DNA from: Aptenodytes patagonicus
Lineage: Eukaryota > Chordata > Aves > Sphenisciformes > Spheniscidae
Assembly (NCBI RefSeq): GCF_965638725.1
Contig: NW_027472018.1
Coordinates: 548,576 to 612,575 of the forward strand
Length of the DNA stretch: 64,000 nt
Reading direction: 5' to 3'
Of this stretch, positions 10,111-22,424 are shown one piece after another; position 1 is the stretch's first letter, and every line of letters begins with the position of its first letter. Under the pieces are notes generated by a model. That model was given only the letters and a program-made list of their open reading frames with translations. It ran no database searches and was not told the DNA's origin. A program made the translations under genes and the position numbers.

Positions 10111-13100
10111 GAGGGGCTGGGGGGGTTGGGGGGGGCTTTGCGTGGCGGTGAGGGGCGTAAGGGCGGCTCCGCCAGCCGCAGGTGGAACCGCGGTTGCCCC
10201 CGGCTGGCAGCGGGAGCCTCCTGGCGCCTGGACAAAGCCCTGGAAGGAGCCGTTTCAAATCTGCCCGCGCGCGTTCCCGCTGCTTGTGCGAGAAGAGTCC
10301 CGGAGGACGTGCGCCGTCCTCCGCGGTGACGCGGTCATCGCGTTGTGCAGGGGAGGTTTTGGGGCTCCTCGTGGGATCGCCGTAGCCACGGCCTTGAGGG
10401 AGGTCAGGGGTGCCTCTCAAGAAAACGTAGCGCAAGTCCAGCGAAGCTCGTGGCTTTGGGGGGAGTAAGAGCTCTTCAGAAGCCAGAGCCCCAGAAGGCA
10501 CAAAGGGAGGTGGCGGGCAGGCCAGGTGCCATCGCAGGTGACACAGAAGGGCACAAGGACCTTTTAGAAGCAGAACGGTTTCACCAGGGGTGGATGCGGA
10601 GCGGCAGGCTGACTCGGTGCGTACGTGACAGTTCCCCAGTGGGAGTCTGAAGCGCATCTTGGCAGCGACAGAAGCTCTCCCTAAACCTGCTTGGCTGCTG
10701 AAAGCATCGTGTTTGCCATTTTGTTGGTCGTACCGAGCCAAAGCTGTGGTTGTAGAGTGCTTGAGCAGCACTTTGAAGTCTGAGATGCCGAGACAGTGAT
10801 CCCTTGTGTGACCCTGCGCGCTCCCGGAGTACGGGAGCGTTTACCATCGCAGCTCCTGCAGAGCCGTACGCACCAGCTGCTGGCATAACTCGGCCTCACT
10901 GAGGATTTGGAAAACTGTTCTAGTTTTAAAAGAAAAATTCCTCTGTTTCTATAAAAGGAAACCGCGCGAGGATGTCTGGAATCAAAGGGGCCTTTGAAAC
11001 AAAACTTCTGAGGGGGTGTTTATGTTTCACAGTGGATTAAGTTATCGGCCACATGCAGAGTGCGGCGCAGGTGACAAATGGCTGTGGGAGAGCGGAGGCT
11101 GGTGCTTCCTCTTGCCCTGAAGAGCAACGAAAAGGGGCAGCAACCGGGGCAGAGCTCACGGCGTTGAAGAACCTGCTTCTGCCGAAGGAGAGGCGAGAGG
11201 AAAGCGAGTACCGAGGAAATGGCTGAGGTGGCTGGATAAACCCGGTAGCTCAGTGGAGCTGCTCAGGCCGGCGGAGGTTAGAGAGTCTGCTGCGGCGGGG
11301 GGGTGTCTGGTCCTGCGGGCTTTATGCCGCTCTGTCCAGAAGCGGGCTGGGGCGGAGTGGCATAGGGCAGCAAATGGTATTTTACGGTGCAGCTGGGTTA
11401 ACTGTTCAGAGCCTCCGCACACAAACAGTCTGAGCAGACACACGATGGGGTAGTCTGTGTCTTCGGCGTCTCCTGGATCAGCAGTGGGGGGGGTAGGAAG
11501 AATGTCTTGAGACACACCCCCCCCCCCGATCGTGCTCCCACGCTGTCCCTCAGCAGCTCACCCTCGCCTTCGGGCGCGGCGGGCGTAGGCGTCCTCTCCG
11601 GACATATCCCAGAACGCTCGCCTGCAAGGAGCTTTTCCGTGCCCTGTTACGGCGTGTCCCACCAGGGAAAGGATGAGAGAATTCGGCACCGTTGGACGTG
11701 CCAAGCTGCGTTATTTCTGTTCCTGAAGAGCACGGCGATGCCGTTACCGCGACAGTAAGGGTGAGCCAGACAAACGCCTCTCATTCAGTTTTTTAAGGTG
11801 CCAGTCTCAAAAGCTTCATGTTCACAGGGGATATGTGGTCTGGTGGTGGCAAGAACTGGAAAGAAATCTCCCTGTGCTGGAGCCTGAGACAGACCCGGCC
11901 TTGGGGACAACCCGGTTCTCTGGAGGAGGCGGCAGCAGTTCCGCAGCCTCTGAAAGGCCATCCCTTTTAGAGGAGGAGGCTGGAGATACCAAAATGCTCT
12001 GCAAAAGCAGCTGCTCACAATATTGCCGGACACGTCTCCGGTTTTCCGTAAGGTGAGACTTGCTCACAGATACTCGCTTCTGCATCGTTATTAGCCGGCA
12101 GTGAGGTTCTCGCCTCTGAACGCACGGCTCTCCTCTTCACCCCGAGTTTTGAAATTGGGTCCTGCTTGCTTCACCTGGTGGCTCCCGCTCCTGTGCTGGA
12201 GGGACAGTGAACAGGCAGGCCATCTTCCTCCGCCCTCTCCAGCTCCTTGTGACTTAGCAGAGCTCCTTCACCTTCCTGATGACTTCTCCCCCGAAGCTCA
12301 AGCCTCCCAGCCCGCTGTTCCTCGCGTGGAAGCTGTTCCAGCCGATCCCTTTTGGGAGAAGGGGCCCAGACACGCTTGCCCTGCTGAAGGACCGGGTGAG
12401 CATGGAGGGAAGCGGTGGTGCGGGGACATTCTCTCTTGTCCTCCTCTGCCTCGGGTGACTCCTGACATCTGCGTTGGTTTTTGACCTCCTCTCGTCTTTC
12501 ATGCCTTTGGCCTGTCTCCTAGGCACGCCCTGACTGCAGCTCCCCGAATTAAGATGGGGCAGGGAGCGGTCGTACGTTTCCTAAGGGTTTTGCCGGCTGA
12601 CATAAGTGTGGCCGTGCACAAGGGGCTCTGACAACGTGACAAACCGGAGAGGAAATGTGCTGTGTGGCTTCCTGTGAATACGCGTGCCGCCCTCTTCCCT
12701 CGTGGGAGATCTCCCTGCAGAGAAAGCGCTCGTGGATGTCTCCGGAGACCGGCTTCATGTCAGCCAGCTGCCCCCCCGGGGCCTCTCACCGGTGAGTCAG
12801 AGGCGGGTGCCGTCGGCTGGTGAGCGCCGGCTGGCAGCGTGCCTGCCTGCGCCCGGCAGCGGGCAGGTCCCATCTCCCGGCGCGGAGGGGTTTATCAGAT
12901 GTGGCATTTCAAAATAAACCCCTGCGAGACTTCTTGTGGCCTTGAGCCGTCGTCCTGCGTTCCCTTCGCTGTCGCGGCGAGGACTGCCGTCGGAGCAGGC
13001 TGGAGGAGAAAAACGTGTTTTGAAGATTTTAGTTACAAAGAGGCTGGATTGCGGTGCAACTTGTGAAGGGCAAACGCAAGGACTGGACGTGTCGGGGAAA

Positions 13101-15512
13101 GTTTCAGACGTGTCTCCACAACTCTGCTGTGTTTCTTGTGAGACCTTTCGCTGTTGTATTTCTTAGCAGAAGACCTGTTTCTTGCTTATGAGAAAAAAAC
13201 TGTTTGCTGCCATCCCCCTCCACAAGTAAAGCAGCCTCCTGGAAACCTTGTACCCGCCAAGCAACAGAAACGGGGTTATTTGTCCCGTCTTGCCGATCAT
13301 CTCTTCTTCCTAAACCACCCCCACTCTTTAGACCCGAGTGGCTGCACTTCGCTCCCGCTCGGCATGAAACTGGGTTGATTTTCCTTTGCCTTCATCGCCT
13401 TGCCGTGTACGTCAGGTGCTTTTAAAGCACAGAGGCGTGAAGCTGAGCTTTACCGTCTCCTTTAACGCCGTCCTTTGGAGCTGATCCCTCCGCTCACGGT
13501 GCAGCGCGGTTGCTGCGGTTCTCGGCTCTCCCCCTTCGGAGGAGGGTTTGAATTGCTCCAGCTGGTGCCTTCACACCAGACGCAGTTTTTTTCCGCCTGT
13601 TCCATAACTGCAGTCAAAAACCTCGTAATCAAAAGAATAACAAAACGCACAATGGCCCCGTAAACTCCCTCATCTCTTCCGCCAGCTGTTTCTTTCTTTT
13701 GAGAGAAAATCTTCCATTACTCAGGCCTTTTATGAGTCTATGCTTCTTTTGGGGGCCTGGATTCAGTGTTTCACCGAAGGGATGTTTCCTTTTAAGGCAT
13801 AAAGGGCCGCTTTGGGAAGGGCAGCTGCTAAATCACCCGAGCTGAGCAGCGCCCTTGCTGCTGGAGAAGACGGGATAAGCGGTTTTGAAAGCCCAGCCTT
13901 CCTCTCCCCGCAAGCGCAGCTTTCCCGAAGGGGCTGCCCCAGGCTGTAGCGCGTCAGTTTGCATCCGCAGCTCCTCCGTTTTACAGCACGGACCGTTGTG
14001 TAAACCCTCGGGTGCGGACGCTGCTAAAGCTGCCCCTTGTCTCCCTCTCTCTCCCCTTCGGACACAAAAAGGACCGGCAGAGCCTCCTGGTTGCATCTCG
14101 GTAGCTTCTGGAGGGAGCCTGCGTGCTCCAGGCTGCCTCCGGCCCACCGCAGTCCCCGTCTGCAGCTTCCCCGGGTGTCTTCACCTCGGCCCTGGATTCG
14201 TGCCGCAGCTTCCCCCCCGCTGACAGAGCGTCCCGCGGGCCGTACTGGCGAAGCCTGGCGGCGTGCGAGCTTGCCCCCGGCTCTCTTGAGCGTTGTCATT
14301 TGTCGCACCGGCAGAGCCCTTCACGTCATCTGTGATAACCGGATGGTTTTATGGATTGAGCGTAGCTGGTTGCCCCTGAGGGCAAAAGGGCGCCCTGCAG
14401 TGCCCAGGGGACGCTGCCCGGCGCCGCTGCTTGCCGGGGCTGCCCACACGCTGTCTTCAAGTTCAACAGAGCCTTCCCTTAGCTTTGTCCACGCTGTTTT
14501 CGGTAAAGCAACGCTTACAGCCGGGGAAGCTCCGTCACGAGTTTCAGAGGGAAGTTTCTTTGTACGCAGGTGAGGTGAAGGCTGAACCTTAATAACCCTC
14601 TGCCCCCTGCGAGTTTGTCCATGTCACCGTGGGCTTTTGTCACCGTGGGCTTTTGTCACCGCGTCTTTTTAGGGTCTTCTCCGAGTGTGACTGAATAGTC
14701 ACGAGCTACTTCTTTCCAGCTGTCCAAGTGTGGGGTTTTTTTTTTTTTCCTCCGGACTTTGCAGCCTCCAGAGTGAGCCCCTTCTACTTTTGTGCAGGCC
14801 CTTCCGTCTGACGAAGTGTCCTCGCGACGTCGGCGCTTGGCCGATGCATCAGGGCCTCGCCCGCGAGGCGTCCTTTGCCGGCCCCGGGGAGGCTCCCAGC
14901 TCCGCCTCGCGGCGTCCACCTACGCCGAGCGGGCGCCGTGGCGCAGCGGCGAGCCCGCAACTTCCCCAGCGCGCTCCCGGGCAGGGGGAGGTGGCGCGTC
15001 CGTGTGAGCACGTGGATGTGATGCTCTGTGGCGTCCCTCCAAGACGTGCCCTTTGTTCCCTTATTGGTATTCACGTAAGGGAATCTCATCTTCTGGGGGA
15101 AGCTAATTACACAAAGGTTAATTGAGATCTCGCCGGTGTGGGAGGCAGGGAAGCGTGATCTTTGGCCAAAAATACCCGACGAGGAGTTTTGAAACAACTG
15201 AGCGGTTTTTCATTCCATTGATCTATTTTTATTGCTGATTGTGACACTCTCCTCCCCTTTTTCTTCTCTGCTCCCCCACGTGAAGCGGGCACAAGGCTCA
15301 CATCCCTGCGTGAGACGTGGTTTTCTCTATCCCGAGAAGAGGGGCTGGGTACCGCGGGCTTTGCCATCCCGTCTGTCCGCCTTACTGCTCCAGCCGGTGC
15401 CACAGAGCGTCGTCCCCCGTCACGGTGATGGAGGTGCTGCCTCCCTGCTGCGCGCGCTGTGGTGGGAGCACAGGGAGGAGGAGACCTTGCAAGGGCTCTG
15501 GTCCAGAGCCGG
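10111..15512. other. Gene-free, lower-GC stretch
   Basis: From about 10.4 kb the composition drops toward ordinary intergenic DNA with frequent stops. I recognise no conserved exon, RNA gene or transposon. An AATAAA at about 12913 and a three-fold TCACCGTGGGCTTTTG repeat near 14623-14660 are the only small landmarks. Confidence 0.6.
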
Positions 15513-15947
15513 CCACGAAGGTGATGGGGGTGCTGGAGCACCTTCCCCACGAGGACAGGCTGAGAGGGTTGGGGTTGTTCAGCCTGGAGAAGGGAAGGCT
15601 CCGGGGAGACCTTGTTGAGTCCTTCCAGTACCTGAAGGGGCCTACAAGAAAGCTGGAGAGGGGCTTTTTACAAGGGCAAGTAGCGACAGGACAAGGGGTA
15701 ACGGCTTTAAACTGGAAGAGGGAGGATTTAGATTAGATATTAGGAAGAAATTCTTCACTACGAGGGTGGTGAGGCACTGGCACGGGTTGCCCAGAGGGGT
15801 GGTGGATGCCCCGTCCCTGGAAACATTCCAGGTCAGGTTGGACGGGGCTCTGAGCGACCTGGTCTAGTTGAAGATGTCCCTGCCCACGGCAGGGGGGGTT
15901 GGACTGGATGATCTTTGAAGGTCCCTTCCAACCCAAACCGTTCTGTG
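15513..15947 (+). mobile_element. CR1 LINE 3' end (non-coding tail)
   Basis: About 430 bp match the typical avian CR1 3' region in order: GAGGACAGGCTGAGAG, TTGTTCAGCCTGGAGAAGG, CCTGAAGGGG, GGCTTTAAACTGGAAGAGGG, ATTAGGAAGAAATTCTTCAC, GGTGAGGCACTGGCAC, then the terminal GATGATCTTTGAAGGTCCC and CTTCCAACCCAAACC. It is a 5'-truncated copy with few differences from the usual consensus, so probably not very old. Confidence 0.95.
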
Positions 15948-18900
15948 TTTACCCCTGGCAATGCCAAAATAATACGAATGGGGGGCGATTTGTCATGGAA
16001 AATTTTTGAGCGATCGTGAAGACTTTTGTGGTTTGGGGTTTTTGGGTTTTTTTTTCCCCCACCGATCAGGAGACTTCTGTACTGGGGAGTCCTAGTGGAT
16101 ATCGTTCCCGGGGTGAGGTGTGTTCTGCGGAGAAACGCTGTTGGTGCTTCCAGCATCCCTGGGCACCGGCTGCTTTGGTAACTGGATTTTCTTGGGGAAA
16201 GCTGGAAGCTCGCGGCGGGAAGGCCTCCCCGCGCCCAGCCGGCCCTCGGGGCAGCTCCCCTCCCTATCCGGGTCCGGTAACAGCGGGCTGTGCAGTGTCC
16301 CCGGTAAACGGGAGGGGTGCTGCAGGGAAAGCGAACGACGGAACGCAGGGACCGTTTACCAGCTGCAACGTCACTGTCCGTCTTTGATCCCCCCCCCCCC
16401 GCCCCAGGGAATATTTGACTGATCTTGATGTTTTTTTGTGTAACGGCGGTTGCTTTGTACGGCGGCTGCCGTAGGGACGGAGGTGCACGCCTCTGCCTGT
16501 TGCGGCTGCCTGGGGGAGCTGTGGGGGTCCGCCAGGGCCCTGGGGATGCGAACGGGCGTGCGGACGCGAGGGTCGTGCGCCGGAGAGGGTCCGCGCGTCG
16601 TCTGCTGTCTCAAAGCAAACACGAGCGTCTCCTTTCCCAGGCAGGCCTCTTGCTGCCGTCGCCCTGGTCCGCCCTGCGCAGGGTGCAAGCCCGCCTCGGC
16701 TCTGACAGACCGGAGCCGCTCCGGCTCCTCCCTGAGCTCGGCAGCTTCACCTGCCCCGTCCCACCCACCTCCCGGAGACGGATTTCTGCCCGGAGACCTC
16801 GCTCCACGCATACCGGGTTGTGCCTTCGGGCAAGCCACGTCCAGCCTCTCCTCTTCCTTCGGCGCTTGGTTCACAGTGAAGTAATCGCTGTAATTTTTAG
16901 CACTGAGGCAGCGTAGACCCAGAAATCTGTGTCCTTGAGGGTATTAAGAAGAGGATGACGGACGCTCTTCAGCGTCCTGAACTCCGCCGGCCCTTCCAGC
17001 TCTGGTCTCATTCCAGAAATATCATTGGGAAAATGTCTCCCAGCCTCATGTATTCATTCCGAAAGGCAAAGAAAGAAGAAAGTGAGTTTTGGACTTTTCA
17101 TGATTTTTTGAGTCATAAAGCACAAACGAGCGTTCACGTCCGAGTGAGGCCCCCCCCCCCCCCCCCCTTCGCGGTCCCGTGCTCCCCGGCCCTCCCCGGC
17201 CCCTCCGCGTGTGACCGGCTCTTGGCCTGGTTACCAGCGGCCAAACCACGTGTATGCCCGGCACGTTGCGGGACGGCGGCACAACTAGGGCATCCCAAAA
17301 AAGCCACCTGGGGCCACGGCGCGTGTCACGCTCGGAGGTGGCACGGAAACCGGCAAGAGGGGAAGTGTCGGTGTAATAACCGGCACAAATCACCAGCAGC
17401 CCCCACCCCCCCCCCGAGCGCTGGCCTGGAAATGCTCCGTGCGGTGCTGAGCACCGGCTTCTCCGGATCCGACTGCCCCAGTTCCTCCTGAAGCGTTCTC
17501 GCCCTGCCTAACAGCTCTGGAGCAGGGGGTCACGAGCAGATGGGGAGACATGAGGCCGCCTGCAAAACCGAGGCGGGGGGGGGGGGGGGGTTTGCTCCTT
17601 CTCGATGATATCACACGAGTGTGAATGCTTGCAATATGTCTCTCCATGCGTGATGCAATCCTTCTGCCTACTGGGTCTTAAATCCCTCGTACCCCAAGCG
17701 CGCCGGAGCAGCCTGGCCTGCTTGCTAGAAACTGAGGAAAACAAAAATCCCCAATTCACGCCTTGGGGATGCCTGTGCGGAGGAGGGTGGAGGCCGCCGC
17801 GGGTGGTGCAGGGGTTTGGAGGAACGGGGTATCCAGGCCATAGCACATCTGTCAGCCCTCGGGAAGCTCCCGTTCCCCCGGGAGCGGAGCGCGGGGTGGC
17901 TGGTGTGAAGTAGGGCAGCATACGGACCCCCGCGGACCCCCCCGGGGAGGAGGGGAGCCGGGGCGGTTCTGTACGTGGTGGTGGTGGTGGTGGTGTGGCG
18001 GGCTGCCGTCCCACGCCAGCAGGGCTGTTACAACCACCGCCCCACCGTTCGACGATCAACGGGGGCTCTGGACCCCCACGGGGCCGTGCGCCGTGCGTGG
18101 CTACAGGATGCCGGGGGGGGGGGGGTACCGCTGCTTGTCGCACGCCGGGTGTCTCTGGGAGGGGTTGCCCACCTTTCCCGGGGTCTCTCTAAGCACCCGT
18201 CTGCGGGCGAGGAGGTTTCGGGGGGGCACTGGGGGTCAGTGCCCGGTGGTGTGCGGCCCGGCCCCGCTCCACCCGCTGCTGCCCACCCAGTGCCCTCCCC
18301 TGGGTGCCCGTGCCCGGCGGGACGGCCGTGCCTGGCAGGACCGCCACGCTCTGCGGGGCCGTGTCCCAGGGGGGGGTCCCTTCATCCAGCGCTGGCTTGT
18401 TTGCGGTGGGCTTGGCCCTCTGGCCTCGGGAGATGCCCCTCTGCTCCAGCAGCACAGGACGGGGGGCTCATCTGCGGTGGCCCCGGACCAAGGGCCCCTC
18501 CGCCTGTCCGTCTGTCCGTGCCCTGGTCAGTGTGTCCAGCCCTGCCACGCTGCTCTGCTGACCCAGGAGTCCAGGGGGTCCCGGACACCGTGGGGTGGGG
18601 CTGTGCCCAGACCCCCTCCGGTGTGGCCGTGCCCAGGAGCCCCGCGGTGGAGGCAGCCGGTGCCGAGCGTGGGCAGCGCTTGGCACCGGGCACCATGGGA
18701 CAGGGCTCTGCGGCAGCGTGGGCATGGTGCCCGTGGGGAGGAGCGTGCCGAGGCACATCCCTCGGGGGGATGCCGACACCCCCCCCCCCCCCGACCCTCT
18801 GGGACTCGTCGTGGCAGGAGGAGCTGGGTGAGAGGGGCCCTGGCCTCCCTGGTGGGTGGACGGACCCAGTGGGGGCTGATGAGGGTCACTGTGCCGCGGC

Positions 18901-19190
18901 GGGGGCGGCAGGGAGGGAGCTGCGGGGAGCCAGCCCTGGGTGAGGGCCCTCGCCTCTCCCGGGGTCTGGTGGGGGTCTGCAGCCGCCGCGATGGGTGGCC
19001 GATGCTCTGGGTGCGGGCAGCCTCATCTCTCTCGGGGCTGCCTCCTTGGGCCGCGGTTGCTCCAGCTCTGGTGGGTCCCAGGTTGCGCAGCCCAGGCACA
19101 GTCAGGATGAGGGGCTGGTGCTGGGGGGAGAGGCTGAGCCTCCCTCCACGGGGGGGGGGGTGTGTGCCCCCAGCCTTGCCCGGGAGCTGG
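15948..19190. other. Gene-free stretch before the TMEM176-like gene
   Basis: GC content climbs again after 17.1 kb. It contains a (GTG)n run near 17974 and several poly-C/poly-G tracts. Long plus-strand frames at 17.9-19.5 kb show no conserved protein motif. A 5' untranslated exon of the TMEM176-like gene could be here but is not identifiable. Confidence 0.5.
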
Positions 19191-19199
19191 CCCCGCAGC

Positions 19200-21567
19200 C
19201 GGCGGCACCGACCCCTCGGCTCCAGAGCGGGAGCGGGGTGTCGCCCCGCGCGGTGCGGGTGGACGGCGTGGAGGTGCGCGCCGCGGGCTCATCCACTCCT
19301 CATCGGCCAGGAGTCCTCGCTGTCCTACCTGGTCGCTGCTGTGACGTCCTGGAGGCCACGGCCAGGAGGTCCTGGTGGCGGCTGCCATGCTGGGGGTGGC
19401 TGTGGGGCTGGCCCGTATGGCTGCGGGTGCTGTGGGGCTGCCGGGGGATGCCAGCGTACGAAGGAGCTGTGAGGTGGGCCTGGGGCATCGGTGGGGTCCC
19501 AGGGGAGCCCGGGCAGGGGTAGCTGGGTCTGTAGGTCGGCACGAGCAGCGTTGCGGGTGACAAGGGCCTTGGGGTGCTTCTCTGGGGTCTCTCACCCTGG
19601 GACGCTGACGGCAGGTCTGGGGGCTGCGGCGCTTGCCCTCCCACCCTGGCCCTGCCTGCTTCTCCCGCGGCCGGCCCAGATCGGGCCGGGGCTGGTGTGC
19701 GCGGCGCTGGGCGTCGTCATCCTCTCCTTCGGCCCCGGCCTCTTCGAGACCCTGTTGGCATTCCCCTTCTGGGCAGGGGTGCCGGTGAGCGCCCCGGCTG
19801 TGTGCCCGCAGCCGGCTGCGTGGGGCTGCCCCAAGCCCTGCTGGGAGGTCTCCAGGGCCGGCGTTTCTCCCCCGCCCAGGCTGGGCAGCCGTGCCGTCTC
19901 CTGCGTGCTGGGCGCTACCCTCCGGTCCTCGTCCTCGTGCATCCCGGCGGAGATGGAGGCTCTTCCCCTCACCATCCCCTGTCTCCCCTGGCACCGCGGC
20001 CCCGGCCAGGCAGGCCTTGTCCCCAGGCTGGCTTTGTCCCCAGGCTGGCTTTGTCCCCAGGCTGGCTTTCCTCGTGCAGCTTGTCACCTCCGGAGCCCTC
20101 TGCGTCTTGCGTGCGAAGCATGGCTGTGGCTGCTGGGTGAGTGCGAGCGGCACCGAAGGCTTTGCCGGGGGACTGGTGACTTGGTGACCCAAAATGTGCA
20201 GCGCAGAGCCCAGGGCAAGTCCCTTCTTCAGGGGGTAAAAGAGGAGAGGGGTCTGTAGGGCAGGAGCTGCAGTTCGCCTCGCGTGGGGCTGGGTGCCGGG
20301 ACGATGCGGAGGAAAGGCCGGGGAGGGAGCCTGCCCGGCGCGGTGTCCCCTCACCGGGGGATGCAACCCTCGGGTCCTGCTGGCCCTGCTCCTCAACCCG
20401 GCCAGCGCGGTCACAGCGGTGGTGGCTGTGGCAATGGCTGTGCCCCACGCCCTGCGGATGGATTCCAGCCCCGGGGGGTGCGGTGCCGCCCCCAGCCCGG
20501 CCGCCCCCGCCAAGCGACGGCTGTGCCGGGAGGAGATGCAGGCGCTGGAGGTGAGCGGGGCGGCTGGGGCCCAACGCGTTTGCACCCCTGGACCCTCCTG
20601 CCCACTGCACCCTTCGCCTGTGCTCTCTGGGCTCCTGCTCTGCCCCGGGGACCGGCTCTCCTGCTGGGGACAGGGTCGGGTGCCGGCGCTGCCTGTCCCC
20701 CTCCTCCCGGCAGCCAACCCTCCAGGGCGTGCGGCTGGTGCTGGGGGCGACGGCAGCCCTTGCTCTCTGCTGCTGGGTCTGCGCCGCGGTCGCCACCTGC
20801 ACGATGCTCTGCTGCCGGGGACGGGTAACCGGGAGCAAGGCTGTGCCAGGGCTGGGGCGTCCTGAGCCGGAGGGGGCCGGGAGAGCCGAGGAGGTGGCTG
20901 GGCAGGGCTTCACTCCCTGGTGCTCCTCAAGCCAAAACACCTCCGCTCCACGGTAACGGTGGGGGGAGCGGCCGGCCGTGCCCCTGCGCGCTTGGGGCTC
21001 TGCAGCCTGCGCTGGCTCCCGCCGGCCGCCGCACCGGGCTCTGCTCCGCTCCGCTTGCAGGACGGGGCAGACACCGAGGAGGGCATGGAGCTGCTGCTGA
21101 CCCGCCAGCCCGGGGCCCCCGCCCCAGGCGAGGGGCCCCAGCCCCGCTGCAGCCAGCTCCCGCGGGGACAGGAGCCACCCCACGGGGACCTGCGTGTCCC
21201 CGTGCCACAGTCCCGTCCCGGAGCTGTGATGCCGTGGCCTCGGCCCCGCCAGCCCCCTCCTGCTGGGGGTCCTGCCTGCCCATCGCCTGCCCTGCCCAGA
21301 GCATCTCCCGGCAACAAAGCCCAAAGCCACCCTTCCCGTGGCTGCCTGAGCCGGTGGCGTGGCTGGGACCGCAGGGCTGGGGGGCTGGAGTCCCCCCGGG
21401 GCCAGGCAGCCCCAGAGACCTCTGTCAAGGGAGAGGGGCGGGGGGACTGTGGTGACACTGGGGCGGGGGGCCAGCTGGTGACTGTCCCCTGCAGGACAGG
21501 AGGCATCACCTGCCCCTCGGGGACCCCGGGCACCGGGATGGGGGGTTTCTCCCCAGGCGTGACGTGA
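19200..21567 (+). CDS. TMEM176A/B-like four-helix membrane protein (possibly frame-damaged in its first exon)
   Basis: TMEM176 proteins are MS4A-like four-pass membrane proteins of endosomal and Golgi membranes, implicated in myeloid-cell maturation. Recognisable exons: about 19200-19395 (VDGVEV, then QESSLSYLV, then GHGQEVLVAAAML); 19680-19784 (TM1, loop and FPFWAGVP at the start of TM2); 20080-20136 (57 bp, VTSGALCVLRAK, TM2); about 20326-20550 (NPRVLLALLLN onwards, TM3, ending CREEMQALE); 20726-20824 (99 bp, TM4, ending CTMLCCRGR); 21061-21567 (tail). From 19680 on, all junctions are phase 0 with good donors and mostly good acceptors; the acceptor of the TM3 exon is weak. The order of motifs and the 57-bp exon match the human genes. 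The last exon, if read to its stop, gives an unusually long 168-residue tail. Position beside AOC1 agrees with mammalian synteny. Confidence 0.82.
19680..19784 (+). CDS. TMEM176-like exon, TM1 to start of TM2
   Basis: Thirty-five codons between CCCAG and GTGAGC, phase 0 at both ends. The hydrophobic GLVCAALGVVILSFGPGLF is TM1, and FPFWAGVP corresponds to the conserved F-W-A-G-x that opens TM2 in TMEM176 proteins. Confidence 0.85.
20080..20136 (+). CDS. TMEM176-like 57-bp exon (TM2)
   Basis: Nineteen codons reading LVTSGALCVLRAKHGCGCW between CTCGTGCAG and GTGAGTGC, phase 0 to 0. S-G-A/S-L is the family signature in TM2. A 17-bp tandem repeat that itself ends in CCCCAG lies just upstream and offers decoy acceptors. 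Confidence 0.82.
20726..20824 (+). CDS. TMEM176-like TM4 exon
   Basis: Thirty-three codons, phase 0 to 0, start GVRLVLGATAALALCCW and end in a Cys/Arg-rich juxtamembrane segment (CTMLCCRGR). The preceding exon ends CREEMQALE, equivalent to the charged segment before TM4 in mammals. Confidence 0.82.
21061..21567 (+). CDS. TMEM176-like last exon (cytoplasmic tail)
   Basis: It opens after GCTTGCAG with DGADTEEGMELLLTRQ, an acidic/leucine segment resembling the end of TMEM176 proteins, then becomes Pro/Gly-rich and low in information. The TGA at 21565-21567 is the first in-frame stop. The real protein may end sooner through an unseen splice. Confidence 0.6.
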   Translation, partial: DGADTEEGMELLLTRQPGAPAPGEGPQPRCSQLPRGQEPPHGDLRVPVPQSRPGAVMPWPRPRQPPPAGGPACPSPALPRASPGNKAQSHPSRGCLSRWRGWDRRAGGLESPRGQAAPETSVKGEGRGDCGDTGAGGQLVTVPCRTGGITCPSGTPGTGMGGFSPGVT

Positions 21568-22148
21568 AACAAGCGGGACGTCCCGCGGGAAGCTGGGGAA
21601 GGGCCTTGCTGGGAAGAAAATACTGGGAGAACCGGCGGGGTGGCAGTGGCTCTGCGCCCCTCAGCTTCCAAAGCGCTCCAGGGCAGGACTGCCAGCCTGC
21701 CTCCCCCGCGGCCGCGTTCCCAGCCTGCTGCCGGCACAAGGGCGGCCGGGCTTCGCCTCCCCAGCCCCTCGCGCAGGGACAGGCTGTGCCGCCGTGCCGC
21801 CACGCTCCCGTGCCCGGTGCAAGCCCTCCTCGCCCGCTCCTTTATTTTGCATTTTAGTGCCAGGCCTGCAGACGTGGCTCTTGACCTTCCCCGGGCCCGC
21901 AGCCAGCACCGCTCTAATCAAAGCTCGCCGCTTCTGCCCCGGTGCATCAGCGGGTGCCCGTGCTCCCTGGCACGGCACGGCACAGCATGGCACAGAACAG
22001 CACGGCACATCACGGCACAGCACGGCTGCCTCCCCGGCTACCCACGGCTGCTGGGTGGGCGCACCGGGGTAGGGATTTCTCACGCGTAACGACAGCAGCA
22101 GAAGGTGTTTCAGCTGTCTGTGAAATCTCCATTCTCTTCTGCAGAAAA

Positions 22149-22154
22149 AATAAA
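22149..22154 (+). terminator. Possible polyadenylation signal AATAAA
   Basis: An AATAAA about 580 bp after the TMEM176-like stop, in a locally A-rich patch, could end that transcript. No other evidence. Confidence 0.35.
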
Positions 22155-22424
22155 GGAAAAGGCCTTTTCTGCGTTTTCAGCATTTCTGGCAGTGTCGCAG
22201 CTCCCGCACGCGCAGCCCCATCTCTCCCTGTGCGTGCCCCGCGCCCACAGCAACCCCCCACGGCTGCGGGCAGGGGAGGGCAGAGGGACAGCGGGATGTG
22301 ACACGGGGGGCCACATCCCTCCTCCTGCCCCGGGAGGGTGGCCTGGACTGCCGGCAGCATCAGCGAGAGGTCTGTGCCGGCCCCTGCAGCCCCATATGGG
22401 ATGGGGGAGAGAAGGGGATGCGGG

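Noticed and set aside
11244-11285. tRNA-like A-box (GGTAGCTCAGTGG)
   Set aside because: No B-box (GGTTCGANNCC) or acceptor-stem pairing follows within tRNA distance.
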